This document shows, piece after piece, positions 46,264-60,955 of a stretch of 64,000 nt of DNA; within the stretch, counting starts at the first letter, position 1; each line of letters begins with the position of its first letter. The stretch is from the NCBI GenBank assembly GCA_037975125.1, contig CM075862.1, forward strand, positions 62,286,779-62,350,778, written 5' to 3'. This DNA is from Latrodectus hesperus (Eukaryota > Arthropoda > Arachnida > Araneae > Theridiidae). The position numbers were made by a program, and so were the translations under genes. The notes beneath the pieces were generated by a model that saw only the letters and a list, made by a program, of their open reading frames with translations, did no database searches and had not been told where the DNA came from.

Positions 46264-49200
46264 AATATCTTATGCTCCGATAAAGATATTATTTTCACAA
46301 TTTGTACAAAATATATTTGCTTAAATTGCAACTCTTTGATGCACTATTTAAGATCATTCAATAAAACAGGTGCAAATTATTCTAAATTAGATTTACACGT
46401 TTTTCCCTTTTAACCATCGTTAGAATACTCTGCATTTAAATGATGTGTCTCACGCAAATAAAATGTCACGCACATTACTGTGTTTCATAATTTGACTGTG
46501 ACATTATTGAAGGCACCAAATGAGCAGTTTAAATTTTCTGGTCTCATTAAGTTAATGCATTTTATTATTCAACAAATATTATCCGAAGTAATAAGTATTA
46601 TACTTCTACAATCAATTTGTACACAATTTTGAAATGTATCATTTAGTATATTACCCTCAATAAAAAGAATGAATAACAATAGCGCATCTTTAAGAACTCT
46701 GAAAAAAGTATTTTGAGTGTAAAATTTGTTTGTAAGATTTCATAAATTAAAAACCTGAGAAACTTTTAAAATAAATGATTTGATTTTGGTTTCGAGTTAT
46801 CGCGAGTGAAATTGCAATAAAATGAATTTATTCTTTAATAATGAAATGTAATATTCATATTTATAGCCCAAATATTAAAAAAAGGAGGAACCAACTTAGA
46901 GTTAAATCATTTGTTGAAAGAAAATATAAATTTTTGAAAATGTTTTAAGTAATAATAAAATGCTCGATTTAATTTGAAGAAGTATATTTCATGAAAATTT
47001 CTGTAGAATTAAGATTTAAAATCAATTAGAATAATCAAAAGAGAACAAATATTGCTGTATGGAAATTATTTATGAGTTATATCTAATATCATATATATAT
47101 AAGATCTGCGTATCTTCAAAATATAATCAAAATAACTCTGACTTTCTAAATCATTTAAAGAACTATAGAGTAATCCTTCATGGAAAAATTTATTTCAAGC
47201 TACTGTGTAAAATTTAATTAAAATACAATAATATTAATTGCATTCCCCTTTAATTAATTAAATAACAGCAATTGTATATTAATTCAAACGCTCATTTTTA
47301 GAAACTGTAGTGACATAAATTGATTGTAAATGGGGCAAAATCTTATTTAATTACAGATTCCCAAAAAAATGTTTGACTGTATTTGCTTTCTTCAATACTT
47401 CTATACTTGAATTTTAAAATATAAATTGGATTGAAGTAAAAACTTAACCTTTTAATTTAAATAATAGCAATTTTTTTCTTTTTTCTAAAAAGTTTTATTT
47501 AATTTCCAAGCGAACGTATTAATTATTAACTTTTAAATTTACAATTATCATGTTGAAAAAATTCAAATTTTTACACTCTTCATTTACATACTTTTTTCAA
47601 CGTAACTTAAGTGTTTTAATTTATTAACATTTAGAAAATTCGTGTCAAGATTTTTTAAAAGAAATACACACGTGGTACTTTAATTATATACTTCAGCATG
47701 GGGGAGATTATTATTTTCTTAAATTAGAAAATTATATCTAAATTTATTCGAACACTATTCAGATTCACTAAATCCTTTAAACATTATTTAAACACAAAAT
47801 ACTGAATTTTATAGTTTTTTTTATTTTAAGAGCATATCATGTAATCTTTGTTTTATAGAATCTGTGTTTTATATATTTCACATAAAAAATCAGTTTATCA
47901 ATAAAAATATAATGTACATCATGATCTATTATTATATGCACAAATTTATATTTTATCTTGTAATTATGAGAATCATATAATTTTAATCGTTATTGAATTT
48001 ATATTTAAATTTCATCATCAATTATTTGAAGAGATGTATATTTTAATACAGTAATTCAAGTAACTCAATGAACCAATAAACTAAAATACTAAGTAAGAAA
48101 AAATAAAAATTTATGTTTTACTTAAATTTTTAGCGTAAATTTTATACCAATAAACTATTGTACATTTATAAATATGTTTCAGTAACAATAATTTCAATAA
48201 GTAAATTCACGTTTTAAATAATATTAGGTTTATAATATTCAAAAAATAAATCTTATTTACTACTTAAATTAAACTAGTTTAAAAACATTTATTTTAGTTT
48301 AAAAAAAACAAAGTTTTTTTAAAAATATATTATTAATAGATATCTCCAAATTGACTTCACAACAGAGCAGTTATATATTAATGCATGTAATACTATCCTA
48401 AATTGAATAAAACACATTAACCGAATAAAATAGAAATTTTAAATTTATTTTAAGTCATGTAATTTTAATAAAATGGAAAAAATAAATTCTATTAAAACAA
48501 AAGTACTGTTATTTGTTACAATTTAACATGTAATAAAAAGTTATTATTTTCACTACAGAAGTTGAAACATATATTTTTAAAAATATTCTTATCATTTGAA
48601 ATTGCATAAAATGTCTGCTCTAAATACAAATATGTGAGCATAATATGTTGAAGAGATTTTATTTTTATTTAATATTCTTTAAATTTATAATTCAGTAATA
48701 TAAAGTTATAGTTCGTATTTCTTAATATCTGATTTATATGTCTCAACAAAACAAAAAAAAATAATTCATATTTTTCAATTTAATATTCGCCTGAAATTAA
48801 AGTATTTTGATTAAAGAATCTTTTGATTTTTTTTGGGCTTTAAGAGAAGCTTACACACCTGTTGATATATCACAAGTGGAGAGTTATTATTAGACAATAC
48901 TAATACTTTGTTAAAATGTAAGAATGTTGTTTTAACAATAATTTATTCTTTATAACTTAACATTAAATGTTTGTTAGAAAATTTATCAGGAAATTATAAA
49001 TTTTACGTTGTAGTTTGAATATGCAAGTGTGTTTTGAAATAAAAAATGCATGAAGCAAAAACATAAAACAATAAATATCTCAGTTTTGAAATTAATCAAG
49101 TTATAATGAATTAATCCTTATAATTGATATGTGTTTTACGTCAAATAAATGAAAGTGGTAATTAATTAGAGTATTTCACTATAATTCCATTTAAAAAAAT

Positions 49201-49504
49201 TATTAAAATTTTTAAATAGGAAACGATACATTTGAAGTAAGTTTGCCTACTAATATGTTAAAACTAGAGTGGATTTTTTTATATTTTAACTACATTATAA
49301 ATCATTTTTTTCTTATATGTTTATCATCTATTATGAAATCTTTGGAATCTCTAAAAAGTATGAGTAAATATAATTTACAAGAAATTTTATAGCAATGAAT
49401 TTTTTAACATTTTTAGTTATCTATTTGTAGTAAACTACATAGAAATGTATATAGCATATGGTTTATAACATAAAATAATTGTAAAATTTCAATAACAAAC
49501 TTAC
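46264..49504. other. AT-rich stretch, presumed neuroligin intron
   Basis: Lies directly downstream of the neuroligin splice donor on the minus strand. No further neuroligin exon, such as the region after the EDCLFLN motif, was recognised. Confidence 0.6.
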
Positions 49505-49946
49505 CGATTGCTGGAGCATAGATGTTCAAAAACAAGCAGTCCTCACTTTGATTCTTTAAGTAAGGTAATAATCTTTTGATAAATTGAAGCCGACCCATAG
49601 GCATTTTCCTTAAAGCTAAAGTCTCATTGCTTATATCAGGCAATTTCTGGGGACAGACAGGCCCTAATTTATCTGCATCCATTATGCCGCGCCAATGGGG
49701 AGGCGTTACTGGTGGCATAAATCTAAGTGATCCTATCGGAGCACTGGCGTAAGGAATTCCTTGGAAGACCTCGACATGTTGTAACTGTCTGTTTGCCAAG
49801 GAATTGATGAATCCTCTCAAGGCACCGTATTTTGTGGTTACGACTCTTGAGCTAAGGCGCCTTTGTTCGCCTTCACAATGAGAGGCAAATATTGTCAAGC
49901 CTAATAATATGAATGAAATGAGCAAATTCAGGTCAGTCGCATCCAT
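49505..49946 (-). CDS. Neuroligin, first coding exon (partial gene)
   Basis: Neuroligins are postsynaptic single-pass adhesion proteins that bind neurexins; they carry a catalytically dead carboxylesterase-like ectodomain. This exon encodes 147 codons plus one base. Residues 1-26 are a signal peptide (hydrophobic core LLISFILLGLTIF). VVTTKYGALRGF and FQGIPYASAPIGSLRF follow, the usual start of the esterase fold. Cys98 (GPVCPQ) and Cys137 (EDCLFLNIYAP, the type-B esterase signature 2) should form the first disulfide. The stretch PDISNETLALRKMPMGRL and then RLLPYLKNQSEDC is characteristic of arthropod neuroligins rather than esterases. N-glycosylation sequons lie at Asn107 and Asn132. The exon ends at a consensus donor, CG|GTAAGT, in phase 1; open frame beyond 49505 is intron. 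The start is the only ATG before the signal peptide. The rest of the gene lies toward lower coordinates, apparently outside the window. Confidence 0.93.
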
Positions 49947-50587
49947 TGTTTATTTAATATTTTTTAACAGCTGTATCTCCACCAAGGTTGTCCATATTGT
50001 TTCAGAATAAATGAATAGTTTTTATTTAAAATATTCATTCATTTTTTTTTCATTTGTCATTTGAAAATGTGTTTTCTACTCTACTTGAAGTTATACATTT
50101 ATTTCTTAAGAAAAAAACAACTTATTTAATCTAATAATTTAATAACAAAAGTACAAATTTTCAGAATTGAAATGTATTTAATTTAGTTCTTAGCAATTTT
50201 ATGATCATAACATCCTAATTTCTTCAATAACCAGTGCCAGATATTAAATATAAACTGTTTTATGAACTACTATTTAATTAAAATAGTTATTTTTTACTGT
50301 AGTCATAAATGTCAACTAAAATAATTAAAGCTATGTGCATACATAATTCAAAAGTTTATAAGCCACCGCATTTCTTATACCTAAAAATTCCCAATTTCAT
50401 ATAAATGTATAGTACCTGAAAGATACAGAATACTTAAAAACACGTTCTTCCTGTTAACACTCAGAAGCTTTATTCTTTCGGGCTCCCCTTTTCAACCAAT
50501 TCCAAAAAAGAAGCGAATAAATTCAATTATGTACGCATCGTCAAATGCGGCACAGCGGTATCCGATTTCTTTAGTGAGAGTCTTCAC
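49947..50587 (-). other. Presumed 5' UTR and first intron of neuroligin
   Basis: AT-rich sequence between the coding exon and the GC-rich island. A possible acceptor (GGAGATACAG, about 25 nt before the ATG) is weak because it lacks a strong pyrimidine tract. The exact 5' exon boundary is unresolved. Confidence 0.4.
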
Positions 50588-50830
50588 CTGTTTAACGGTC
50601 AGCAGGCAGGAAAAGCACTTTTACTTCTCTGCGGAGGAAGTCTCGAAGGATGGATAAAATATAAACTCGGGAGGAAAGAGCGCATCAGGAGCCAGAGATG
50701 CTCCGGAACTTCCGCGGGGATTCTCAGAGGCAGGAGTGTAGCTCCCACTCTGTCGGCGTGAGCTGTTGAAGACCGGCGCATGCGCGAGGAAAAGGAAAGC
50801 GAGACGATGACGGATACGTTCACTGGATTA
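50588..50830 (-). promoter_or_regulatory. Neuroligin promoter/5' exon island
   Basis: A GC- and CpG-rich block standing out sharply from AT-rich flanks, immediately upstream of the neuroligin coding exon. It contains the palindrome GCGCATGCGC (50776-50785), the core of an NRF1 site common in TATA-less promoters. It ends in gene direction at AAACAG|GTGAAG (donor GT at 50586-50587). The likeliest reading is a core promoter plus non-coding first exon. The 74-codon frame across it begins with GTG and is not persuasive as protein. Confidence 0.55.
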
Positions 50831-53334
50831 TTGAGGGTATATATTGTTGAATGTATTCCTGCTTAATACAAAACTTATGAAATAAAATTATTCTTTTAAT
50901 AAATTATAATTTTTCATATAAGTATTTGTTATTATATTTGAATTTAAAAGGAAATTAACTAATTAATGAAAGAAAATTACTATTTTTTCACAATCAATAT
51001 CTTTTGTGTTTAAATGTCATGACTTATTCAACAATAAATGATTATGGCTCACGGTTAGGTTGTAATAAATATGTCATGTAAACATTGCTTTCCATCAGGG
51101 CTTAGAACGTATATAAATATAAATACTTTAAAATTAAAATGGAATAGGTAGCTGAAAGTTAAATTTAATTAAAATATTTGAACGACCATTAAAACGCAAT
51201 CCTTATATTGAAGGAAATTTTAATAGATACATTGTTTATACCACCCTTTAACAAAAATGCGAAATTATAGTAATAACCAAGCTATTTCATGTATTGAGAA
51301 TGAAATTCTTAAAATAACTCATGAAATTTATTTAATTTTCCGAGTTTAATATGAAGCTTACTTTACTGTATAAATTTATTATTTTATTTTATTAATGATT
51401 GAATAAATAAATATTCTTGTTAAACAAAGTAAAATGTATTTATTTTAAATTATTTAGCATTAGTAATACATATTTTTCTTTAATGTTCGTTAAAATTTTG
51501 AACTTTAATTGAAAGATATTTTCTTTTCGTAAAGAAAACATTAATATAATAGTCTTAGATTATTCTCGATTTCCCATTTGTTATCCGTTCTTAAGTAAAG
51601 AACTAAAAAACTATGGTTTTAAGTTAGGAGACTTAACAGCTCTTAAATATATTTAATTATATTCAAAATAATTAGTGGTTAAAAATAGCATTTTTTGCAT
51701 TGAAAAAGTAAAAAAATCAAGTAATTTAAGTGAATCTTGAATGCATTACATATTAAAAAATGACTATGAATGTTTTAAATTTAATCATATTTTTAAAAAG
51801 GATTTTTTTATACTGTTTTAGTTAAAAATGTGAAACTATGATAATTATTACTTTTTTTGTCACAATTAATAAACTCCTTGGTTAATTTTTGTTTTTCATT
51901 GAAATAAAACTTATATATAGTTAACATCGACTGTATACTGTTTAAAACAATGTGTTTCCTCTAAAATAAATACAATTTAACAATAAATACTATCTCAAAT
52001 ATATTATTTGACTGAAATGCTATATTTCAAATTATTTTAATGCATCCTTCATTTATTCAAATTAAATACTATTATTTAGTTAAGCAATTTCTAACACTTA
52101 ATTTTTTAATTATATATAATAATATGGTGATACATATGTAAGACATATATTTAGACTGGAAAATATAAATTTAATCTTTTTACAAACTTTTATAAAATTA
52201 AATGTTATCATTCATTTACATTGTTAATGCAAGAATTTTTGATTATGTGATAAATCATAAGTAATTATTTAAAGATTTCAGAAATAAAATCTGAAATAAT
52301 TATTTATTCTGAATTAGATTAATCAATATCTCTCTGAATACATTCTACAAAAAATATTTATGATATTATAAAATTTATTATCCCTTCAAAATATCAATCA
52401 CTGAATGATTTGTTAAATTTTATTCACAAATTGATATATTGTAAACCAAAAGAATCCATTGAAATTTGTATTTATCCGTGAAATACTTGATAGGGATTAT
52501 TTAAAAGTGAGAAATCATTTCTTCCTGAACTTTAAAAAACGAAGCGTAAAATAAAGTCTAAAGCATAATCTTACTTTTCTGAAAACATTATGTTGCAGCA
52601 TATTTTTAAATGTACTTATTTGTATGAGAATTGTGGATAAGAAAATTATTTGGGTAAAAATAAATTTAATTAAATCATAAATTTATTTTAAAAGTCTTTG
52701 AGCATTCAATATTTTACAAAAATGAATATTCATATTTTTTTGCAAATTCACAAATGTGTTACTCATAAAATTGCTTAAAAATGTGATGTTTAATAAATGT
52801 TTAGTATTGATTTTGCATAAATAAAGTCGATTATTTATTTCTCTATTTTCCTTCACCTGTCGTTTTCCAAACACACTTTTCAATGTAAGAAATGTTATTA
52901 CATTTTTATATTCTTCACTTTAATTTATAAAATATACAAATAAAGTTTAATTTTACGTTTGTTCAAAAGTAATATGTTAAAAATTTATTTTGAATATTAT
53001 TATTATAATTCTGTCATAATTTTTTTCTTTAATTTAATGAAAAAAATTATTTAATTTAGTAATTGAAAATTAAATTATTTTCTTTTACATCAAAAATGTA
53101 AAGAAAATGGTTTAATGTATTAAACATTTACACGATTAATCATATTATTTGATTAAAACCTTTACTTTAATAGAATTTAAAAACTTTCACTCTAAACGAA
53201 AAATATATTAAATCACAGTTAAATTACAAAAATACTTCGCATGGAGGAAACATATACATTGAAAAAATGTTACTGATCATATTCGCTGCCGAAGAATCAT
53301 TTTACTTATGCAAATAATTTGTTTCAGTAAGCTG
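50831..53334. other. AT-rich intergenic stretch
   Basis: Upstream of the presumed neuroligin promoter. No gene recognised; a minus-strand frame at 52683-52883 has no domain. Confidence 0.6.
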
Positions 53335-54011
53335 AAATCAAAAGATGACATTAGGAGCGAATTCATCGCCATAGATATTGTATTGGAAACCGTCCTAAGT
53401 TGATCACCAACTAAAGTCATTTGGATACTTAATGACTGCTCTAGTACTATTCATCATCTACAAAATAGCATAAAGTCGATGATCAAGTGGGTTTGAAAAA
53501 ACTCGAAAAACCAAATGCATGTCCCAAAAAAGTGCAATTTTCCTTCAGTGGATACTCTCTCATGTCAATGTTTCCGGTAATGAAATTACAGAAATGTTCT
53601 GTCAAATGGGGATTAACATAAACATTGACTGTATCCAACTCACTCACTTTCCCAGAAATGTCTTCTGTAAAGAAAGACAAATGCAGGCAAAAATGGCTTA
53701 CACCTCTTACTTGCTAATTGTATTGTAGAAAGCGTCTAGGCTGCATTGTTTACTTTGAGGGGTATCGACTAAATATTACAACAATTTCAAGACTAAATTG
53801 TGGCTATCTTAAAGGATTGAATTTTACCTCGAGCTGCAAAGTGTTTTCAAACTGCAACAAGTGTCTTCAAAAGCAAGCCTCTCCAGAGAGTGTCATAGAA
53901 CACCTGAGTCTATGTTTAGGGGAACTAATGTCATTTTCTCATCTAGTGATTGACTTTTCTAGAATACATAATCTCATGGATCAAATATGCATCAGGAAGT
54001 TTTACGTCTAG
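53335..54011 (+). pseudogene. LINE 3' fragment: RNase H and Cys/His motif
   Basis: The decayed end of a non-LTR retrotransposon polyprotein. In order: SEFIAIDIVLE near 53360 and WILNDCSSTIHHLQN near 53420 (RNase H, with the catalytic Asp of the usual ILTDS replaced by Asn). Next comes FLQWILSHVNVSGNE near 53545, the typical xWIPSHV..GNE block. The final frame (53718-54011) has TTISRLNCGYLKGLNF, then a C-X2-C-X12-H-X3-C arrangement (NCNKCLQ...EHLSLC) and ends at TAG. Frameshifts and stops occur between the blocks. The upstream reverse transcriptase and endonuclease are absent, consistent with 5' truncation on insertion. In intact elements RNase H removes the RNA strand during target-primed reverse transcription. 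Jockey-like affinity is an inference. Confidence 0.8.
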
Positions 54012-54798
54012 TAAACGGATCAGGAAGTATTAGTAACAATTACAACAACAAAATATCAAATGCTTTCTTAAAATATATTTGATAATAACTGGAAAAAGAA
54101 GTCATTCCAAATACTAGCAGCTAAAGGAAAAAAGGTAATGTAAACTAATATTCAAACAACATTAACAAATATTAATAGAAGAAATCATATATTTTCATGT
54201 GGCTAAAAATTTAAAACCATTGTTTTTTCAAAAGCGTTTTATTCTTAATTTGATTTTCTTTTGAACTGCTCATAGACAAATATACTTTTCTACAGGATTT
54301 ATAACAAAAGAGAACTGTAATAAATAAATTAAAAACATTTCTACAAAGCTCCATTCTTCAATTTGGACTTACCTTAAGAAAATAAAGACTATTCCAAAAA
54401 TACATATTTGTTTTATTTTAGTAAACAACAAAATTTGTATTAAATTTTTCAATTAAAGAAGCACTAAAATATTCTTAACAGTTAAGGTTTTATTTTTTAA
54501 ATTCAAAGATATAGGTATTTTTATTTAAAAATTCCTTGTTTTAGAAACCGATGTTATTATTACAAACAGTGTTTCACAATAATCAAATTATTATATGATT
54601 TTTAGAGTGACCAGATGTTTTTTGATGTTTATATTATTCTTAAAGTATCTTAGAATTATATATCGGAACAAAAAATTTATATGAGATTCTTATAATTGCA
54701 AAAAAATTTCTTTAATTGAAATTTTGTAGTTTGGAAATTTGTTTTCCACTCAAGAGCTTACATTTAATTTTAATTACAATATTTAAAAATAAATATGT

Positions 54799-54799
<1 letters not shown>
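54012..54799. other. AT-rich non-coding stretch
   Basis: Includes the likely 3' UTR of the LINE. No clear poly(A) tail or target duplication was identified. Confidence 0.5.

Positions 54800-54871
<72 letters not shown>
54800..54871. repeat. (TA)n microsatellite
   Basis: About 70 bp of TA with one TACATA interruption. Confidence 0.97.
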
Positions 54872-56795
<1,924 letters not shown>

Positions 56796-57299
56796 TTAAT
56801 TTGAGTTTAAACAATATTTTATATAAAACCATTCTATGATGTTATTGTTACCCCTATAACCCTATAATAAGTTAAACTAAGTACAATTGTAAATAATATT
56901 AAATAAAAAAATCCTAACATTAAAATTATTTTGTTATTTTATAAATTTTAAATAGAGGTGAACATTCATCGAAATTTTATAGTCTTGCAGCAACTTACTT
57001 TTTAAAAAGTATTGAAAACTTAAATAATTCATCAACAAAAAAACAATACTTTCTAATTTAATGCACTCAAAATATATGCAGGGTTATAACTTTACATTGT
57101 TTTGCAAAATATTTATTTCCTGATGAGGTAAACGTATTTCATCATGCATATTTAATTAGAATTGCAAATATTTATTAAAAAAAGCAATATCAGTTTAAAA
57201 CATATGCTTATTTAATATTTTAAATAGAACAAATTGATGCTAATTCCTTTCATAAACTTTGAATACTTGGTAACTAATTAAGTTTACAAGTAGCAGTTT

Positions 57300-57850
57300 T
57301 CCTGCACAAATCCCCTACTGCAATTATGCACGTCTTTCCATTCTACTTTCAAGCTTCATTAATAATGATTTGAAATATGAAGAGGATTCGATTTTCAAAG
57401 AGAGAACAGTGAATTCGAATGAACGATGTTTGAAACTTTTACGTTGTGGCATTTTAAATAGGTAATGTGAAATTAAGAAATCCTAAATAATGGTGGAATG
57501 GCAAGCTAAAACTTGTTAAAATAATCTCATTTTGCATAGACATTGCAATGCCCATCTTTCTAAGTCTTTTCTTCTATGCACTTTGTAAATTTATGCCGGG
57601 ACAGAACATAATTAGTGAGCCTAGTTCTTTATCGCCTCCTCATTAATCATTCAAAATGGCAGGGAGGAGACGTTGCCACCAACAGCCCACCACAAAATGC
57701 ACTCTTTCATTCTCACTTCAAGAAAAATTGATCATAAATAAGATGGTATGGTGGGTAAGGAAGATGAGAGCGATGAGCTAAAGATGCGACCTGTCTTGAA
57801 ATATTTACAAACTGGAGGAATGTAGTAATTTAAAATGAGGATAAGCACTT
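57300..57850. other. GC-raised island, unknown
   Basis: Several patches of balanced composition (TTATGCCGGGACAGAAC; GGCAGGGAGGAGACGTTGCCACC). No open frame of note. Could be regulatory or an old repeat. Confidence 0.3.
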
Positions 57851-59836
57851 AGATATGGTCCTAAAAACCATAAAACATGTAGACCTGTTCATTAGAATAC
57901 CCAAAAGTGAAACATTTAATATTTTTTTAAGTAGAATTAAAAAGAACAAGAAAAATGTTTCAATAATATATGCAATTACTGAATTAATAATTTTAAAACT
58001 TTGCATTAATGACAGTTAAAGTTGTTTTATTAAAAATTCACGCACAAGTTTGATTTTATCCTTAAATTTAATATAATTTATAAGACAAGGATATTTTTGA
58101 TTGAATTTCCTATGTTGTTGATTATAATTATTGCAAAAACTGGCATTGCTGACAAAATATTTTTATATTTTAAAAAATGTAATTTAAAGATTTATAATAT
58201 AGAGTTTGGAGTTATCGTAAACTAATTTTGAAATATTCATTATTTTTTATTCTATCATTTTTCTGATCCTATTTATCAGATGTAAACATATATAATGGAC
58301 TTTTAAATAATTAATTCAAATGTTTCAGTTTTTACGATTTACTTTAAGGGAAATAAAACTATTAACAGCCACAAATTACAATTTTAATTAAAACTTTCAT
58401 TAAATATTTATGTTTTAAATGAATTTAACTCATATATATAATGTTTAATTAGTTATATTAAATTCATTTAACTTGAAAGGAATAGTGGTTTTTGTTGATA
58501 AATTAAGAGAAATACTATATAGGCAAAATTATGTAAGCCTATTTTTTAAAATTTAAAAAATAAGTTTAAAAATTGTATAAAATTGTAAGAAAATTCATAT
58601 TTTTTCCTATTTTATTTAATTTATTCAGGAAATCTAAATATGAAAATTACAATGCACGCGTCTGAAGTATTTTGAAGATTTTTTATGAATATGTATTAGA
58701 AAAATAAAAATAAATCATTTTTAAAAATGTGCTGATAGAAAATTACTATCGTAATATAGATTATAATAATGATTTAAAAAAAAGTCAATTTGCTTCTCAG
58801 CACATTAAAAATTAATTATTTAAAAAGTATCGAGATGAGACTCAGCTTAGTAACAGTTAATGTGAACTATGAATCAATCGCCTTTCTTTCCTAGGTTAAT
58901 ATACTGATGAATGCAAAGGTTGTTTAAACAGCATGTTGCTGAAATATGTATTAGTATACTTTTAGAATGTGCAAATTATGAAGAAAGCATTATTTATGTA
59001 AATAAATTAAATAAAAAAATTTTAATGTATTTAAAATACCATTATGTTTGAGCTGACAAATATTTTGGCAATATTTGTTGAATATAAGCAATTATTTATT
59101 ATAGATTTGAAAAAGATATTTATTTTAGAATGCTGTAAAAGTAACATTCTTCTTGCCTTTTTAGTTAGTACTCCATTCAAACCATTATTATAAGTGAATA
59201 CTTGTGAACATATTATTACAATATATTGTTGAATTTTATGAGTATACCTAATTTAAAACTGTAAGGAATACAAAATAAATTAATCTTTTAATTTCGTAAA
59301 GATGTCTCGTTAGGATGTAACAATTTTTTTTCGCTTTAATTTGGAAGCATCATTAAAATTTTCTGACAAATATTTGAATAAAAATTTAAGGTTCATCTTC
59401 AAATTCTTGTCTCATGAGATATGACATAGGGTAATTGTTCGAATTTCCGAATCATTCAGCATTTAATTTCAAAAAAATTCATTCAACGGAAGTTCATTCA
59501 TGTCTGAAAGATAATAACAAGATCTATTTTGGAAAATATATATTTTTACTGATACTTTTTCAATAAAAGTTTAAGTTAAATTAATTTTTGCACCAAAAAA
59601 GTCCATATCATTTAAGCGTGTCAACCATATATCTATCTAAACTTGTGTGATTTGTAATACGTATATACATATACATACATTAACTCTCTTCTAAACTTAA
59701 CATAGTAGACTATTAAAAATAATGATATTTATGATAAAATGTGATATTTGATGTAAAGAAAATATTTTTGCATCAAATATATAAACTAAATATACCTAAT
59801 ATATCATCTGATGCTGTTTCCAAATGTTAAAATTAT
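57851..59836. other. AT-rich non-coding stretch
   Basis: No gene or repeat recognised. Confidence 0.6.
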
Positions 59837-59839
59837 TAC

Positions 59840-60136
59840 TTTTTTCCGAGCAGGTAGGTATTTGGGTGACGAACTTTATGCCACAACAAGGCCAGAAACT
59901 GCTACTCATTTGTCGTTACCCTGTGGGTACTTGTGAAACAAGTCACGGAGGCGAGTAGCGTTGCCAAGACCATGCCACCGCAAACCGGCTTATAGGAAGG
60001 GCTACATCCATAGATCATCACAGAAGAAAGGATAGAGAAGACAGAGAAAAAGTAATTCCCATGCCCGAACCGGTAATCGAATCCATGACCCACTGCTCAG
60101 GTGTCAGGAACGCTAACCACTCAGGCAACGGTCGGC
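59840..60136 (-). mobile_element. tRNA-derived SINE, about 300 bp
   Basis: On the minus strand the element starts with a tRNA-Ser/Leu-like head: GCCGACCGTTGCCTGAGTGG contains the A box (TGCCTGAGTGG, 60117-60127), and GGATTCGATTACC (60072-60084) is the B box. A GC-rich tRNA-unrelated body follows. Flanking A(T/A)GTTAAAATTATTA-like sequence left (about 59824) and ATATTAAAATTTTA right (60137) may be a diverged target duplication, but the match is imperfect. The 63-codon minus frame within it is not a gene. Confidence 0.75.
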
Positions 60137-60593
60137 ATATTAAAATTTTAAAGCAAGTAAAAATAATATCATATAACATTTTCAATTACCAATAACTTTT
60201 TCCAATAATTGCTGAGCATTTTTGGAGTTTTAACATAAATTTACAAATTATATTCAATTAAGAGTTAATTAGAATCAAAATAAATTCTTATTTTCATATA
60301 TTATTAAAGTACAACAAACCATTAAAATAACGAGATATTTAAAAATAACCAAAGTAACTGGTTATTATACTAAAATAGTCTCAGCCGTAAATTTTACATG
60401 CTAATTCGAGTAATTTACAAATAAAATAATTGCATTTCTTAATATTGCTGGATTTGCTTGTAAATTCACTGAGAATTAGACCTAATTAGGGAATTATAAG
60501 AATTATCCTGTATGTATTTGAGGTAAAAGAATTGTTAGAAATCAAATCAGTATGTGTATCTTCTCAAGGACATTGCATCACTCTATTTTAAAC

Positions 60594-60635
60594 TATCATT
60601 TTATGCCTGTCATTTTATGTCTGTCATTTTATGCA
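60594..60635. repeat. 14-bp tandem repeat, three copies
   Basis: TATCATTTTATGCC, TGTCATTTTATGTC and TGTCATTTTATGCA lie head to tail, differing at two or three positions per copy. Confidence 0.8.
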
Positions 60636-60914
60636 AGTCAGATTATAAAATGCTAACGTGAAGTACAAAATTTGCAATTTAAATGCGAGTTATGACAGCT
60701 TGACTCTTCAGATTTAAAAATAAACATCTTCTTCGATGCCATTCTTCAATTGTTTACATTAACTATAAAAGAAATATGCATTTTTTAAGAAACTGTGCTT
60801 TAGCCACTAATTTTACTTTTCAGAACATGTAAAAGGACTCATACGCATCCATAATAGGTAAAGTAAGAATCCCAATATACAAATTTTTTTCCTACAGTAT
60901 TATGATTATTTTGT

Positions 60915-60955
60915 AATTAAAATTTAATGTACATGCCAATTAAAATTTAATGTAC
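60915..60955. repeat. 18-bp direct repeat
   Basis: AATTAAAATTTAATGTAC occurs at 60915-60932 and again at 60938-60955, separated by ATGCC. Confidence 0.85.

Noticed and set aside
50599..50823. 74-codon minus-strand frame in the GC-rich island
   Set aside because: It begins with GTG, has no domain, and overlaps what looks like promoter and 5' UTR.
53483..53680. 65-codon minus-strand frame
   Set aside because: Antisense to the RNase H block of the LINE.
59902..60093. 63-codon minus-strand frame
   Set aside because: Lies inside the tRNA-derived SINE and spans its body and B box.
60594..60635. CRISPR-like array
   Set aside because: Only three 14-bp head-to-tail units with no spacers, in a eukaryotic context.
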